Of a stretch of 15,341 nucleotides of DNA, positions 6,292 through 13,215 are shown in pieces (the stretch's first letter is position 1; the number at the start of each line of letters is the position of its first letter). The notes under the pieces were generated by a model that saw only the letters and a list, made by a program, of their open reading frames with translations, was not told the origin of the DNA and did no database searches. Both the position numbers and the translations under genes were made by a program. Source of the DNA: JAWOJF01 sp046481785 (GTDB lineage Bacteria > Bacteroidota > Ignavibacteria > Ignavibacteriales > Ignavibacteriaceae); assembly GCA_046481785.1 (NCBI GenBank), contig JAWOJF010000112.1, positions 1 through 15,341 of the forward strand. The letters are read 5' to 3'.

Positions 6292-7284
6292 TTAATCAAA
6301 TAACGTTTTATTAATTTGTTCTTCCAGTTCAGGAGTGATACCGTGATTGAATAACTCTGTAGATATTAATGAAAGGTATTTTGTCCACCTTGCATCCCCT
6401 CTTACTTCAGATAATGCATTTTTATATGCATTGGTTTTTGCACTTAATTCATCCGCCTGGTAAAGAATAATTGCTTCAATAGTTTTGGGGACAACCGGTG
6501 ATGCAAATTCCAGTTTGCCCTGGTGGCTTAATACAAGGTGTATAAGACAGTCTTTAAGATCATCGGGAAAACCGGGAATTTTACCGGCTTCTTCATTAAT
6601 CTTCATTGCAGATATTACTATATGTCCAAGCAATTTTCCTTTATCGCTGTATTCAAACACAGTATCATATTTCAATTCTTCTGTTTTACCAAAATCATGC
6701 ATCATTGCACCGCAAATAAGCAGATCGCGGTTAACCTCCGGGTGAATTTCGCACATCATGTCGCATATTTTAATTATCTCAAGTGTATGTTCAATTAACC
6801 CGTGAATATATGAATGGTGCCATGATTTTCCGGCAGGGGCAGTTGAAAATTTTTCAAAATTATCTTCATTAAAAATTATCTGCATCAATGAACGAAGGCG
6901 CAAATCCGATATTCTTTCAATCCTGTTAACAAATTCATTTTTCATTTCATCAGGATCTCTTTTAGATTTTGCCATAAAATCAAGGGGAGATACATTTTCC
7001 ATGTCTTTAAGAGGCCGGATCACATTAATTTTTAACTGGGGAGTGCCCTGGTAATCATCAATTGCACCTGCTACTTTTACTATATCACCGCTCTTAATAC
7101 GGGCATAAATAGTATCAAAATTTTCCCAGATGTATGAACAAATAGTAGATGTTTTATCGCCGAGATCAATAGCCAGATATTGTTTATTGCTTTTGGTCAG
7201 CCGGATTTCACATTTCCGCACAATAAAATAATGGTCAACAGGATCGCCCTTTTTCAGTATTATCAAGTCTGTTTGTGATAGCAT
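6292..7284 (-). CDS. yhaM: 3'-5' exoribonuclease YhaM-like (OB-fold plus HD domain)
   Basis: The 330-residue protein has an N-terminal OB nucleic-acid-binding fold (about 15-92, including KVAGAIDDYQGTPQLKI at 70-86) and an HD metal-dependent hydrolase domain (about 155-300). HD ligands are visible: H156/H157 region and H161, H196-D197 in MMHDFGK, H221, H254 in LSHQGK and D278 in YQADELSAK. This order and length match Bacillus subtilis YhaM (Cbf1), a 3'-5' exoribonuclease that trims RNA and single-stranded DNA ends. The ATG at 7284 has no Shine-Dalgarno site. It is divergent from the methyltransferase gene and lies upstream of the sirtuin gene on the same strand. An uncharacterised OB-HD phosphohydrolase is the main alternative. 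Confidence 0.85.
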   Translation of the reverse strand: MLSQTDLIILKKGDPVDHYFIVRKCEIRLTKSNKQYLAIDLGDKTSTICSYIWENFDTIYARIKSGDIVKVAGAIDDYQGTPQLKINVIRPLKDMENVSPLDFMAKSKRDPDEMKNEFVNRIERISDLRLRSLMQIIFNEDNFEKFSTAPAGKSWHHSYIHGLIEHTLEIIKICDMMCEIHPEVNRDLLICGAMMHDFGKTEELKYDTVFEYSDKGKLLGHIVISAMKINEEAGKIPGFPDDLKDCLIHLVLSHQGKLEFASPVVPKTIEAIILYQADELSAKTNAYKNALSEVRGDARWTKYLSLISTELFNHGITPELEEQINKTLFD

Positions 7285-7403
7285 AATAAAATTGTTTTAG
7301 TGTAACAGTAACTTAAAAAAAATGACAGTAAAAGAAAAAGTAAACATTTATCACTTTATTATTTTTCTTAATTTTATGTTGTTTCATAAAACATATAAGT
7401 AAT
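7285..7403. promoter_or_regulatory. Divergent intergenic region (yhaM-like / methyltransferase)
   Basis: This AT-rich 119-nt gap must hold both divergent promoters; no consensus box stands out. A 7-bp inverted repeat, TTTTATG (7372-7378) with CATAAAA (7385-7391), ends 12 nt before the methyltransferase start and may affect its translation or be an operator. Confidence 0.35.
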
Positions 7404-8114
7404 TTGAAGAATCTGAAATCATTATTACGTAACAGTTTTCCCGGGGTTTATATATCTGTAAAGAACCTGTTTTATTTCCTTTACGGCATTTTTACAGGTA
7501 AAAAGCACCACCGGGTTATATTTGAAAAAATTTACAAAACAAATTCATGGATGGATGATGAAAGCAGATCAGGTTCAGGATCCAACCTGGAAAATACACT
7601 AAATATAAGAAGGGAACTCCCCCTTTTAGTAAAAGGATTAAATATTAAATCCTTAGTTGATATCCCCTGCGGTGATTTTTACTGGATGCAAAAAGTTAAT
7701 ACGGATGTTAATAGTTATACCGGGGCGGATATTGTGCCGGAATTAATAAATAACAATCAAAAACTATATGGAAATGAAAAAAGAAAATTTATACTTCTAG
7801 ATTTAACTGAAGATAATCTTCCTGCAGCAGATTTGATACTCTGCAGGGATTGTCTTCCCCACCTGAGCTTTAAAAACATTTTTTCAGCAATAGACCGGAT
7901 AAAAAAAAGCGGATCAGGTTACCTGCTTACATCTACATATATAAACCGTGAGTTAAACAGAGATATAGAAACCGGCTTGTTCCGCCCGCTTAATCTGCAG
8001 CTTCCCCCTTTTAATTTCCCTGAGCCGCTAAAATTAATTGAAGATAAATGTATAGATAAAAGAAAAACACTTGAAGATAAAATGCTTGGCCTATGGCAGA
8101 TAAAGGATTTATAA
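7404..8114 (+). CDS. Class I SAM-dependent methyltransferase
   Basis: This 236-residue protein has a Rossmann-fold methyltransferase core. LVDIPCGDF (84-92) is the SAM-binding motif I, GADIVPELI (107-115) holds the acidic residue after strand 2, and LILCRDCLPHLS (144-155) corresponds to motif IV. About 70 extra N-terminal residues, including a hydrophobic patch (16-31), precede the core, and a basic C-terminal tail follows. The substrate is unknown. Relatives occur in polysaccharide and glycan loci, which would fit the nearby ugd and NusG-like genes, but this is inference. The start is TTG at 7404; the nearby ATG at 7376 is out of frame and runs into a stop. No ribosome site is clear. The gene converges on the NusG-like gene. 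Confidence 0.8.
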   Translation: MKNLKSLLRNSFPGVYISVKNLFYFLYGIFTGKKHHRVIFEKIYKTNSWMDDESRSGSGSNLENTLNIRRELPLLVKGLNIKSLVDIPCGDFYWMQKVNTDVNSYTGADIVPELINNNQKLYGNEKRKFILLDLTEDNLPAADLILCRDCLPHLSFKNIFSAIDRIKKSGSGYLLTSTYINRELNRDIETGLFRPLNLQLPPFNFPEPLKLIEDKCIDKRKTLEDKMLGLWQIKDL

Positions 8115-8116
8115 AT

Positions 8117-8145
8117 CAGAGGCAAGCCACTCTGGAAATATTTTA
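8117..8145. terminator. Possible weak terminator between convergent genes
   Basis: CAGAG (8117-8121) and CTCTG (8130-8134) form a short stem with an 8-nt loop, followed by a T-rich stretch to about 8148. It lies just after the methyltransferase stop codon. The stem is short, so the call is tentative. Confidence 0.3.
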
Positions 8146-8168
8146 TTTAATTGAATTGAAAGAATGAT

Positions 8169-8705
8169 TCACTCCTGCTTTTCTTTTAAAATCTCAAAAA
8201 TACTTTCTTTAGGAAGGTGAGCGATTACCGACCTGTTCAGCAAATCAATTGATACGGCAATAGTGCTGCCGTTTTCAGTTTCCCTTACAACTCCTATTAT
8301 ATCGGTAAACGGACCTTCTTTTATTCTTACTTTTACACCCGGTACTACTCCATCATGGATAAGGAAATCTGATTCATGACTTAACATTTTCCTGAGATTT
8401 TCTATCTGCCAGGCAGGAATTACAGCGGCCCTTCCCTGGTCAAAAACACACCTTACAATTGCATACTGTTCAAGTGAAGCCAGTCTTTCTTTCTCGTCGG
8501 CATAAATAAAAATATAGCCGCGCAAAACCGGTTCTGAGATTTTCTTTTTCCTGTCACTCCACTGTTTAATTTTAGTAACAACAGGAAGATAATATTGAAT
8601 ACCTAATGTTTCTATCTGCTCTGCAGCTTTAAATTCGTTACGGGGTTTAGTATATAATGCAAACCATGCCTTGCTGCCGGGTTCCTGAGTTTTTACATTT
8701 ATCAT
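8169..8705 (-). CDS. NusG/RfaH-like transcription antiterminator (UpxY type)
   Basis: This 178-residue protein has an NGN domain (about 12-107, opening KAWFALYTKPRNE and including LPVVTKIKQWSDRKKK and PVLRGYIFIY) and a C-terminal KOW domain (about 121-165, PGVKVRIKEGPF). It looks like the specialised NusG paralogues (UpxY/RfaH group) that bind RNA polymerase and stop early termination in long polysaccharide operons, not like housekeeping NusG, which usually sits beside secE and ribosomal protein genes. The ATG at 8705 directly abuts the ugd stop codon (TAA then ATG), so the two are co-transcribed and probably translationally coupled. The gene is the last of its unit, with a convergent gene beyond, whereas UpxY genes normally lead a capsule operon. 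Confidence 0.88.
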   Translation of the reverse strand: MINVKTQEPGSKAWFALYTKPRNEFKAAEQIETLGIQYYLPVVTKIKQWSDRKKKISEPVLRGYIFIYADEKERLASLEQYAIVRCVFDQGRAAVIPAWQIENLRKMLSHESDFLIHDGVVPGVKVRIKEGPFTDIIGVVRETENGSTIAVSIDLLNRSVIAHLPKESIFEILKEKQE

Positions 8706-10046
8706 TTATCTCTGCTGTTTAATAATTGATTTTCTTCCAACAGAATAATAAGAAAAATTTTGTTCTTCCATTTTCTCCAGGTCATACAGATTTCTGCCGT
8801 CAAAAATAACAGGCTGTTTAAGAGTTTCTTTAATTTTGTTAAAATCGGGATTTCTGAATTCATTCCATTCCGTTACAATTATTAAGGCATCGGCACCGGA
8901 TAAGGCTTCATAGGAAGAAGATGTATATTGTATTGAATCACCAATCATTAATTTGGTAGTCTCAATAGCTTCCGGGTCATAAGCAGTAACCGTAGCGCCT
9001 CCTTTAATAAGCCTGGCTATAAGTTTTATTGAAGGAGCTTCACGTACATCATCGGTATTGGGCTTAAATGCAAGGCCCCATAAAGCAAAATGCTTCCCGG
9101 ATAAATTATTATTATAATGTTCAGATATTTTATTAAAGAAAATATTTACCTGGTTATTATTAACCTCATATACTGATTTAAGAATTTTAAAATCGTACTT
9201 ATTCTCATTTGCCGTATTAATAAGGGCTATAACATCTTTAGGGAAACATGAACCGCCGTAACCAACTCCGGGGAACAAAAATCTTTTTCCTATTCTTGAA
9301 TCAGAGCCTATTCCAATTCGTACCTTGTCAACCTCAGCTCCCGTCAGCTCGCAAAGATTTGCTATTTCATTCATAAAGGAAATTTTTGTCGCCAGGAAAG
9401 AATTTGCTGCATACTTGGTCATTTCAGCAGACCGTACATCCATAAAATATATTGGGTTACCTGACCGGACAAAAGGTTCATATAGTTCATTAAGCAGTTC
9501 CATCGATTTTTTATTTTTTGTTCCAATAACAACTCTTTCCGGTTTCATAAAATCTTCCACAGCTATTCCCTCACGCAGAAACTCGGGATTTGAAGCAACA
9601 TCAAAATCAAAATCAGGCGCATGTTTTTTAATTTCAGCAGTTACCTTTTCGGCAGTCCCTACGGGAACGGTGCTTTTATCAACAATTACTTTATAACCAA
9701 TGGCGGGTTCTTTGGCAAAAAGTTTGCCCAGTTCATCAGCAACGCCAAGTACATACTGAAGATCGGCTGCTCCGTCACCCCCCTGCGGTGTGGGGAGACA
9801 AAGGAATATAATATCGGATTTTTTTACCGCTTCATTAATATCTGAAGTAAACGACAGCCTTTTTTTACTAAGATTTCTTTCAAAAAGAATTTCAAGACCG
9901 GGTTCATAAATAGGAATAATCCCCTTTTTCATGCCTTCAATTTTTGAAGAATTATTATCAACACATATTACACTATTTCCGGTTTCTGCAAAACATGTAC
10001 CTGTAACCAGGCCTACATAACCGGTTCCAACAATAGCTATATTCAA
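8706..10046 (-). CDS. ugd: UDP-glucose 6-dehydrogenase
   Basis: This 446-residue cytosolic enzyme oxidises UDP-glucose to UDP-glucuronate with two NAD, supplying precursors for capsule, exopolysaccharide or lipopolysaccharide sugars. The N-terminal NAD fold opens with AIVGTGYVGLVTG (4-16). STVPVGT (125-131), SNPEFLREG (152-160) and the catalytic K211 in EMTKYAANSF follow. The active-site cysteine is C267 in GVGYGGSCFPKD (260-271). The C-terminal UDP-binding domain ends with FDGRNLYD. The start codon is TTG at 10046, supported by AGGAG six bases upstream. A TATATTTTG box on the minus strand (10071-10079) is a possible promoter element. The gene abuts the NusG-like gene downstream. A UDP-N-acetyl-mannosamine dehydrogenase is less likely given the GSCFPKD and overall length. 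Confidence 0.95.
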   Translation of the reverse strand: MNIAIVGTGYVGLVTGTCFAETGNSVICVDNNSSKIEGMKKGIIPIYEPGLEILFERNLSKKRLSFTSDINEAVKKSDIIFLCLPTPQGGDGAADLQYVLGVADELGKLFAKEPAIGYKVIVDKSTVPVGTAEKVTAEIKKHAPDFDFDVASNPEFLREGIAVEDFMKPERVVIGTKNKKSMELLNELYEPFVRSGNPIYFMDVRSAEMTKYAANSFLATKISFMNEIANLCELTGAEVDKVRIGIGSDSRIGKRFLFPGVGYGGSCFPKDVIALINTANENKYDFKILKSVYEVNNNQVNIFFNKISEHYNNNLSGKHFALWGLAFKPNTDDVREAPSIKLIARLIKGGATVTAYDPEAIETTKLMIGDSIQYTSSSYEALSGADALIIVTEWNEFRNPDFNKIKETLKQPVIFDGRNLYDLEKMEEQNFSYYSVGRKSIIKQQR

Positions 10047-10052
10047 TTAATA

Positions 10053-10057
10053 CTCCT
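10053..10057 (-). promoter_or_regulatory. Ribosome binding site that fixes the TTG start of ugd
   Basis: AGGAG on the minus strand lies six nucleotides before TTG at 10046-10044. The Rossmann motif begins at residue 4 from this TTG, which makes it the right start. Confidence 0.8.
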
Positions 10058-10091
10058 GATATTTTTGTTGCAAAATATAACAAAGCAAAAT

Positions 10092-10126
10092 GGATTTTGG
10101 AATTCGGATTTACGATTTCAGATTTA
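10092..10126. repeat. Low-complexity GGATTT-type repeat upstream of ugd
   Basis: Degenerate words of the form GGATTTT, CGGATTT, CGATTT and CAGATTT follow each other at roughly 8-10-bp steps in the 123-nt gap between the kinase gene and ugd. It is another small intergenic repeat of a different sequence family. Confidence 0.4.
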
Positions 10127-10169
10127 TATCAAAAAAAGATGGATAAAGAAAAATAGTATGATTAGAATA

Positions 10170-11717
10170 CTAATTAAGTGCGGATTTGATGTTACCGCAT
10201 AATACATCAATATCAACAGGCTTTTGAAGTACAGATCTGATCCCGAAATCCTCATATGCGGCTTTAATTTCGTCGGCTATTGTGGTTACAATGGCAATTA
10301 CGGGTATTTTAAGCGATCCCTCCCGGCGCAGAGTTTCCAGGAGCTGGATTCCGTTCATCAGGGGCATCTCATGATCGGTAATTATAAGTGACGGTGATTT
10401 TTTTGCGATAACTTCAATAGCTTCAAAACCGTTATCTGCAAGTAAAATATTAAATGAAGGAAAGTATTTTTTTAGTATCTTTTCAAAAAGTACTTTATCC
10501 GCCGGATTGTTTTCTACAACCAGGATCGTATTTAATGAACAGGGTACTGTAAAATGAAATTCGCTGCCTTCCCCCTGTTCGGAATAAAACCAGATCTGAC
10601 CGCTATGTTTATCAATTATCTCTTTAACTAAAGATAAACCCAGACCGGTTCCTTTTTCTCCTTTAGTTCCTTCAGTTGAAAACATTTTTTCAATCTTAAA
10701 TAACTTTGCTTTATTCACATCTGAAATTCCGGTACCATAATCCTTAACTATAAATTCAATAAACTCATCATTAAAAATATCTGCTCCAACATCTATGGTT
10801 TTATTCTCTGCAGAAAATTTTATGGCATTGCTTAAAAGATTTGTAACCACCTGTGTAACTAATCTTTCATCAGCCTGTATGTACAGATTTTCATCAACAT
10901 TAACTTTTATATCCAGGTTCTTTCTTATTGCATTACCTGTAAGGGATGAAATACAATTATAAACAAGTGTCTGCGCATTTAACCTTTGCGGTTCAACTTT
11001 AATCCGGCCTGTCTGCAGGCGGGTCCAGTCTAAAAGATAATTTATAAGCTGAAGCTGGTTTTGTGATGAATCATAAATATATGTAAGATACTCATGTCTT
11101 TCTGCAGGAGAAAGGTTTGATTCACTGATAAGTATCTCAGAAAAACCAAGTATGCTTGTAAATGGAGCTCTTAAATCATGTGAAAGAATAGAAATAAATT
11201 TGTCTTTAGATTCATTTGTTTGCTTAAGTATATCCAGGTTTACTTTTAACTTCTCTTCCTCTTCTTTAATAACTGTAATATCAGTTACTATTCCATTAAT
11301 AATATTTACTTTCCCTGTTTCATCCCTTTTTACAGTCAGGTATTCATTAAGCCAGATTATCTTTTTGTCTTTACGGAAAATCCTGTATACAATATTAGTG
11401 GTAAGGCGCTGAGTATCATTTACAAAATCAAATAAGTTTTTCTTGAAATGCGGAAGATCGTCTTCAATGATTATTGCCATTCCCCTCCCTGGCAGGCTTA
11501 GAACTTCGCCGGGAGAATAACCTGTAACACTTGCAATATTCTGTGAGTATGAAATTTTTTCTTCTGTACCCTCTTTAACCGAAGACCAGAAAAAAACGTT
11601 TGGAATGTTATTTATAAGTTTATCATCCAAATTATTCTGCAATGAAAATTCAGGAAATGCAGGCATATTATCTGTCAACGCTATTTTGGAATGAGAATCT
11701 TTTGCAGATTTGTTCAT
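10170..11717 (-). CDS. Soluble PAS-domain hybrid histidine kinase with C-terminal receiver
   Basis: This 515-residue protein has no membrane segment or signal peptide. Domains in order are PAS/PAC (about 33-150), a short coiled linker (151-170), HisKA with H180 in SILSHDLRAPF, HATPase (about 283-393: N-box around N293-N297, DYGTG at 326-330, GTGLGL at 356-361) and a receiver (about 397-513). The receiver has phospho-acceptor D448 in IITDHEMPLMNG, T478/T479 and K499 in LQKP. At the acidic pocket it reads VENNPAD, so one of the usual two acids is Asn403. No output domain is present, so it probably passes phosphate to a separate protein. The signal is unknown; the PAS suggests a soluble cue such as redox or a bound ligand. 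The ATG at 11717 has no ribosome site. It lies 123 nt upstream of ugd on the same strand. Confidence 0.92.
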   Translation of the reverse strand: MNKSAKDSHSKIALTDNMPAFPEFSLQNNLDDKLINNIPNVFFWSSVKEGTEEKISYSQNIASVTGYSPGEVLSLPGRGMAIIIEDDLPHFKKNLFDFVNDTQRLTTNIVYRIFRKDKKIIWLNEYLTVKRDETGKVNIINGIVTDITVIKEEEEKLKVNLDILKQTNESKDKFISILSHDLRAPFTSILGFSEILISESNLSPAERHEYLTYIYDSSQNQLQLINYLLDWTRLQTGRIKVEPQRLNAQTLVYNCISSLTGNAIRKNLDIKVNVDENLYIQADERLVTQVVTNLLSNAIKFSAENKTIDVGADIFNDEFIEFIVKDYGTGISDVNKAKLFKIEKMFSTEGTKGEKGTGLGLSLVKEIIDKHSGQIWFYSEQGEGSEFHFTVPCSLNTILVVENNPADKVLFEKILKKYFPSFNILLADNGFEAIEVIAKKSPSLIITDHEMPLMNGIQLLETLRREGSLKIPVIAIVTTIADEIKAAYEDFGIRSVLQKPVDIDVLCGNIKSALN

Positions 11718-12001
11718 ATTTTTAATTTGTTAAGCTTAATAAAGCTAATATAATAAATATGAGTATTTAAAAAAAAGAATAATATGAGGTTTTGGATAAA
11801 AATAGCATGATTTCATCCTGTCCAAATTATCACGGATAACACCTCGATTCAGAGCAGCCTCACCTGTTATCCCGCAAGCATAATAACAGTCGCTTCCCCC
11901 AGCCTGCCGTCTGGCAGGTTATCTAATCGAGAGCAAAATGCACCGGCTTGCCGGCAGTCTGCTGCAAAACACCTTTCCATCACACGATTGAGCTTTTAAA
12001 C
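11718..12001. other. Non-coding region between divergent kinase and CarH-like genes
   Basis: No gene is visible. Next to the kinase start the sequence is very AT-rich, with a TTAAGCTTAA palindrome (11730-11739). From about 11820 it becomes GC-richer and full of short inverted repeats, described separately. The kinase promoter must be here but cannot be assigned. Confidence 0.5.
11843..11954. repeat. GC-rich multi-hairpin element upstream of the CarH-like gene
   Basis: CTCGATT (11843-11849) pairs with AATCGAG (11925-11931). Between them lie two further hairpins: CTGTTAT (11864-11870) with ATAACAG (11883-11889), and CCTGCC (11903-11908) with GGCAGG (11913-11918). A fourth, CCGGC/GCCGG (11943-11947 and 11950-11954), follows. 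The pairing scheme is that of a three-way junction. The CCTGCC hairpin shares its core with the palindrome at 4061-4084. It lies upstream of the promoter at 12002, so it is probably outside the CarH-like transcript. A repeat element or a structured RNA are both possible. Confidence 0.45.
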
Positions 12002-12032
12002 TTGACAGGATAACTTTCTTTAATTATATTTG
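12002..12032 (+). promoter_or_regulatory. Strong promoter of the CarH-like gene
   Basis: TTGACA (12002-12007), exactly 17 bp, then TATATT (12025-12030): a perfect -35 and a 5-of-6 -10 box for a sigma70-type factor. The same bases also read TATATTTG (12025-12032), matching the Bacteroidota TANNTTTG -7 box, with TTG 20 bp upstream. Transcription would start near 12037, giving a leader of about 36 nt. Confidence 0.75.
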
Positions 12033-12033
12033 A

Positions 12034-12051
12034 AACGAACATAACGAACAT
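12034..12051 (+). promoter_or_regulatory. Tandem 9-bp repeat over the start site: candidate operator
   Basis: AACGAACAT occurs twice in exact tandem (12034-12042 and 12043-12051), immediately after the -10 box and over the expected transcription start. The position suits autoregulation by the MerR-type protein encoded just downstream. The repeat is seen; the operator role is inferred. Confidence 0.5.
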
Positions 12052-12072
12052 TTCGGATAAAACGGACACACA

Positions 12073-12945
12073 ATGAAAGAGACATATATTACTACCAGGG
12101 ATGCAGCAGGCCTGTTAGGCGTAACTGAAACTACTATTAAAAGGTGGACTGACAGTAATCGTCTTAAATGCGTAAAGACTCTTGGAGGCCACAGAAAATA
12201 TCTGATGAAGGATATTGAGGAGTTTGCCCGCGAAAACAAAATAATAATCAGCGGTGTAACTCCGCCGGTAAAAAAAGAATACATGGAAAGACTTGGTTAC
12301 GCTGTTTTTACTAAAAATCAGGATCAGATTATAGAGATAATACTTAATGAGTCCCTTAAAGGAAACCGTGACAGTTTATTTGATTTATTTATGTACCTGA
12401 CAAAAAACAGGGTTAAATTCAGTAACCTGGTAGATGAAATAGTGCATCCTGTGATGGAAATAATCGGTGATATGTGGCATAAAAATCAGATTGATATAGA
12501 ACAGGAACATCTTGCTTCAGATACAATAAAGAATTCGTTATCAAGATTAGTTGTTCATCTTCCGCATCAGAGAAAAAATAACACAAAAGTAATTTGTGCA
12601 TGCTCTGAGGGAGAATATCATGATATGGGACTCCAGGCTCTGGCATATGATCTTGAGTTAAAAGGATATGCGCTGCATTTCCTGGGTGCTAATACGCCGT
12701 TCAGGTCAATTGTAAAAGCAGTTACAAACGAAAAACCAAAATATGTTTTGGTTTCAGCAACTTACCCTTCAATATCGCAGGAAGAATTTATACAGGGTAT
12801 TAAGAAAACCGCAAAAGCGGCTAAGGCTAATGATGCAAAACTGCTTGTAGGCGGAAGATTTGCTCAGAACTTTGACAAGGGCACTCTTGGCTGCGATGCT
12901 ATTATGAATTCAATAAAAGAAATTAATTCGTACTTAAACAAATAA
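12073..12945 (+). CDS. carH: CarH/LitR-like MerR regulator with cobalamin-binding light-sensor domain
   Basis: This 290-residue protein has an N-terminal MerR helix-turn-helix (about 5-52: TTRDAAGLLGVTETTIKRW and GGHRKYLMKDIEEF), a four-helix cobalamin-cap domain (about 75-165) and a Rossmann B12-binding domain (about 170-288). W135-H136 and E145-H146 reproduce the Trp-His-x8-Glu-His signature of CarH, which holds the adenosyl group of adenosylcobalamin. EYHDMG (181-186) supplies the lower axial ligand H183; VSAT (227-230) and GG (260-261) complete the pocket. In known CarH, dark AdoCbl-bound tetramers repress, and light breaks the Co-C bond and releases DNA. The same mode is inferred here. 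It has its own strong promoter with a tandem repeat at the start site. The usual targets (carotenoid genes, photolyase) are absent; a DUF378 gene and an outer-membrane protein gene follow. Confidence 0.87.
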   Translation: MKETYITTRDAAGLLGVTETTIKRWTDSNRLKCVKTLGGHRKYLMKDIEEFARENKIIISGVTPPVKKEYMERLGYAVFTKNQDQIIEIILNESLKGNRDSLFDLFMYLTKNRVKFSNLVDEIVHPVMEIIGDMWHKNQIDIEQEHLASDTIKNSLSRLVVHLPHQRKNNTKVICACSEGEYHDMGLQALAYDLELKGYALHFLGANTPFRSIVKAVTNEKPKYVLVSATYPSISQEEFIQGIKKTAKAAKANDAKLLVGGRFAQNFDKGTLGCDAIMNSIKEINSYLNK

Positions 12946-12973
12946 TAAAATAACATAAACAAAAGGAAGAAAT

Positions 12974-13168
12974 ATGAAATCGATAAACTTAGTTACTCAA
13001 ATACTTATTATCGTCGGCGGACTAAACTGGGGCCTTGTAGGCTTATTTGGTTTTGACCTTGTCGCTGCAATCTTTGGCGATATGAGCATGCTTAGCAGGC
13101 TTGTGTATACACTTGTTGGTATCTCGGCTGCATACCAGTTATTTAGAATAAAAGATGTTAGTAAATAA
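12974..13168 (+). CDS. DUF378 small membrane protein
   Basis: This 64-residue protein carries the DUF378 signature GGLNWGLVGLFGFDLVA (15-31). Two membrane helices are seen at about 6-33 and 41-58, with a short basic tail (FRIKDVSK). Family members are inner-membrane proteins of unknown function. The ATG at 12974 follows AAGGAAG at good spacing. It starts 28 nt after the CarH-like gene and ends 47 nt before the next gene, so it is probably in the same transcript. This suggests it may respond to light or cobalamin status, which is inference only. Confidence 0.85.
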   Translation: MKSINLVTQILIIVGGLNWGLVGLFGFDLVAAIFGDMSMLSRLVYTLVGISAAYQLFRIKDVSK

Positions 13169-13215
13169 TAAAAAAAGAAACCTGTTATAATAAAACAGAG
13201 ATTAGGAGAAAAAAA

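Noticed and set aside
11008..11022. GCCTG/CAGGC inverted repeat resembling the dispersed palindrome
   Set aside because: It lies inside the kinase gene and encodes the conserved RLQTGRI segment after HisKA, so the resemblance is explained by coding constraint.
11850..11920. Possible cobalamin riboswitch, because of CCCGCAAG and CCTGCC words near a B12-binding regulator gene
   Set aside because: No B12 box of the AGCCAGGAGACCTGCC kind is present on either strand, the GGTGAAAATCC core is missing, and the region lies upstream of the strong promoter at 12002.
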